Below are positions 47,572-48,149 of a stretch of 48,149 nt of DNA, one piece after another; positions within the stretch are counted from its first letter, which is position 1, and every line of letters begins with the position of its first letter. Location of the stretch: contig CAZXEH010000016.1 of NCBI GenBank assembly GCA_964639885.1, forward strand, positions 1-48,149. The letters run 5' to 3'. Under the pieces are notes generated by a model, which had not been told where the DNA came from, made no database searches, and was given only the letters and a program-made list of their open reading frames with translations. Source of the stretch: JAGNLA01 sp964639885. Its GTDB lineage: Bacteria; Caldisericota; Caldisericia; JAAYUI01. The position numbers and the translations under genes were made by a program.

Positions 47572-48149
47572 CTATTTCGGCCAGGTTATCGTGATTTCCT
47601 TGGCTTGTGCGTTCCAGTCGACCTTTGCGCCAAAAGGTTCAGCTATGAATCGAAGGGGAACCATGGTTCTGCCACCAACAATAACCGGTGGTGCGTCGAT
47701 CTTGAGTTTATTTCCGTTTACCTCGACAAAATCCTTCCCAATCCAAAGGTTAACAGTTATGTCGTACCTGACAATGCCGATTTTCTGGGTGACTGGATCC
47801 CACAAGATGGAACAGCCGAAACTTTCCGAGATGAAGCGGAGCGGAACCATTGTCCTGCCAGCGATTATTCTTGCTGGAACGTCAAGCATCCTCTCCTGAC
47901 CATTGATTGTTGCGTTTCTCGAATCCACCTGAAGCTTGATTGTGATGCTGTCCTCTGTTGATACCAGCAATGGGATTGTGGTCTGTTCACAGAAATTCAT
48001 GTCAGAGATGATAGTGATGTTTGCTGTCAGTTTCGAAGATGCAGGAAGCGAGGAGGCCATTATTTTGAAATCGATTGTTTCTTTTTGGCCAACATCAACC
48101 GATAAAGATTTCTTCGAAATTTCCACCCACGGCTGGTCGCAGGAGATTG
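47572..48149 (-). CDS. C-terminal part of a third propeller/stalk paralogue (cut by window edge)
   Basis: The frame is open to the end of the window, so the 5' part lies outside. The visible 191 residues begin with CDQPWVEISKKSLSVDVGQK, which matches the Ig-like module of the neighbouring 812-residue protein (there ADPWISLSKNRFALDANP). They end in two stalk units with AGRTMVPLRFISESFGC and GGRTMVPLRFIAEPFGAKVD and the terminus ITITWPK. The GTG that could mimic a start (48126) lies inside the domain and is not used. It is a tandem duplicate of the next gene. Confidence 0.85.
   Translation of the reverse strand, partial: ISCDQPWVEISKKSLSVDVGQKETIDFKIMASSLPASSKLTANITIISDMNFCEQTTIPLLVSTEDSITIKLQVDSRNATINGQERMLDVPARIIAGRTMVPLRFISESFGCSILWDPVTQKIGIVRYDITVNLWIGKDFVEVNGNKLKIDAPPVIVGGRTMVPLRFIAEPFGAKVDWNAQAKEITITWPK

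Noticed and set aside
1..48149. CRISPR arrays, insertion sequences, integrases or attachment sites
   Set aside because: No regularly spaced direct repeats, transposase or recombinase genes were recognised on either strand.

Overview
The window is bacterial chromosome of roughly 48% GC (by eye), dense with core genes and without obvious insertion sequences, integrases, rRNA genes or CRISPR arrays. The source lineage cannot be named from the sequence. The gene order rpsL-rpsG-fusA-tuf and the block hrcA-rsmE-mtaB-HIT-rpsU-pgpH-ybeY-dgkA-corC resemble Firmicutes-like synteny. The many secreted PQQ-type beta-propellers ending in copper-amine-oxidase-N-like 'stalk' domains and the large lipoprotein set are reminiscent of poorly cultured anaerobic lineages (low confidence). 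Three runs of exactly 100 N mark scaffold joins, so this is probably a draft or metagenome assembly.

Layout. 1-3021: str operon on the minus strand. 3022-3841: AT-rich stretch without a convincing gene. 3877-5823: Nudix hydrolase, inositol-phosphatase and methyltransferase operon. 5862-7820: NAD-epimerase, converging with and overlapping a YihY membrane protein that follows a tRNA-Val(GAC). 8082-11075: large secreted beta-propeller/Ig-repeat/stalk protein. 11187-12609: lipoprotein, a 48-residue HTH protein and a methyltransferase. 19341 down to 12606: one tightly overlapping eight-gene minus-strand operon (GNAT, PEGA protein, lipoprotein, TPR protein, 32-residue membrane peptide, sodium:solute symporter, two lipoproteins). 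19424-20035: membrane protein. 21474 down to 20080: stand-alone phage-type lysis cassette (XhlA-like, amidase, LLH-like holin), downstream of a GH25-like lipoprotein (21553-22533). 22598-25067: formate/nitrite transporter and ClC channel. 25069-27785: three lipoproteins. 36489 down to 27826: hrcA-to-tpiA block. 36535-37523: TPP riboswitch and ThiT-like transporter. 37602-39918: cobTSU. 42576 down to 39934: lgt, rhomboid protease and lipoprotein. 42639-43550: PepSY-like lipoprotein. 43574 to the end: three tandem secreted beta-propeller paralogues.

Working together. Envelope biology dominates. At least ten lipobox proteins share the window with the lipoprotein-lipidating enzyme Lgt, a rhomboid protease, peptidoglycan-active enzymes and a family of secreted propellers. 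The amidase of the lysis cassette seems to carry the same kind of C-terminal stalk domain as the propellers, which suggests a shared envelope-anchoring module. Vitamin supply is represented by thiamine uptake under riboswitch control and late cobalamin assembly.

A recurring regulatory architecture stands out. About ten genes have a sigma-70-like promoter whose -10 box ends only 6-10 nt before the start codon, and they lack a Shine-Dalgarno sequence. They are predicted to be translated from leaderless mRNAs. Other genes, such as rpsL, the propellers, lgt and the lysis genes, have clear GGAGG-type sites.
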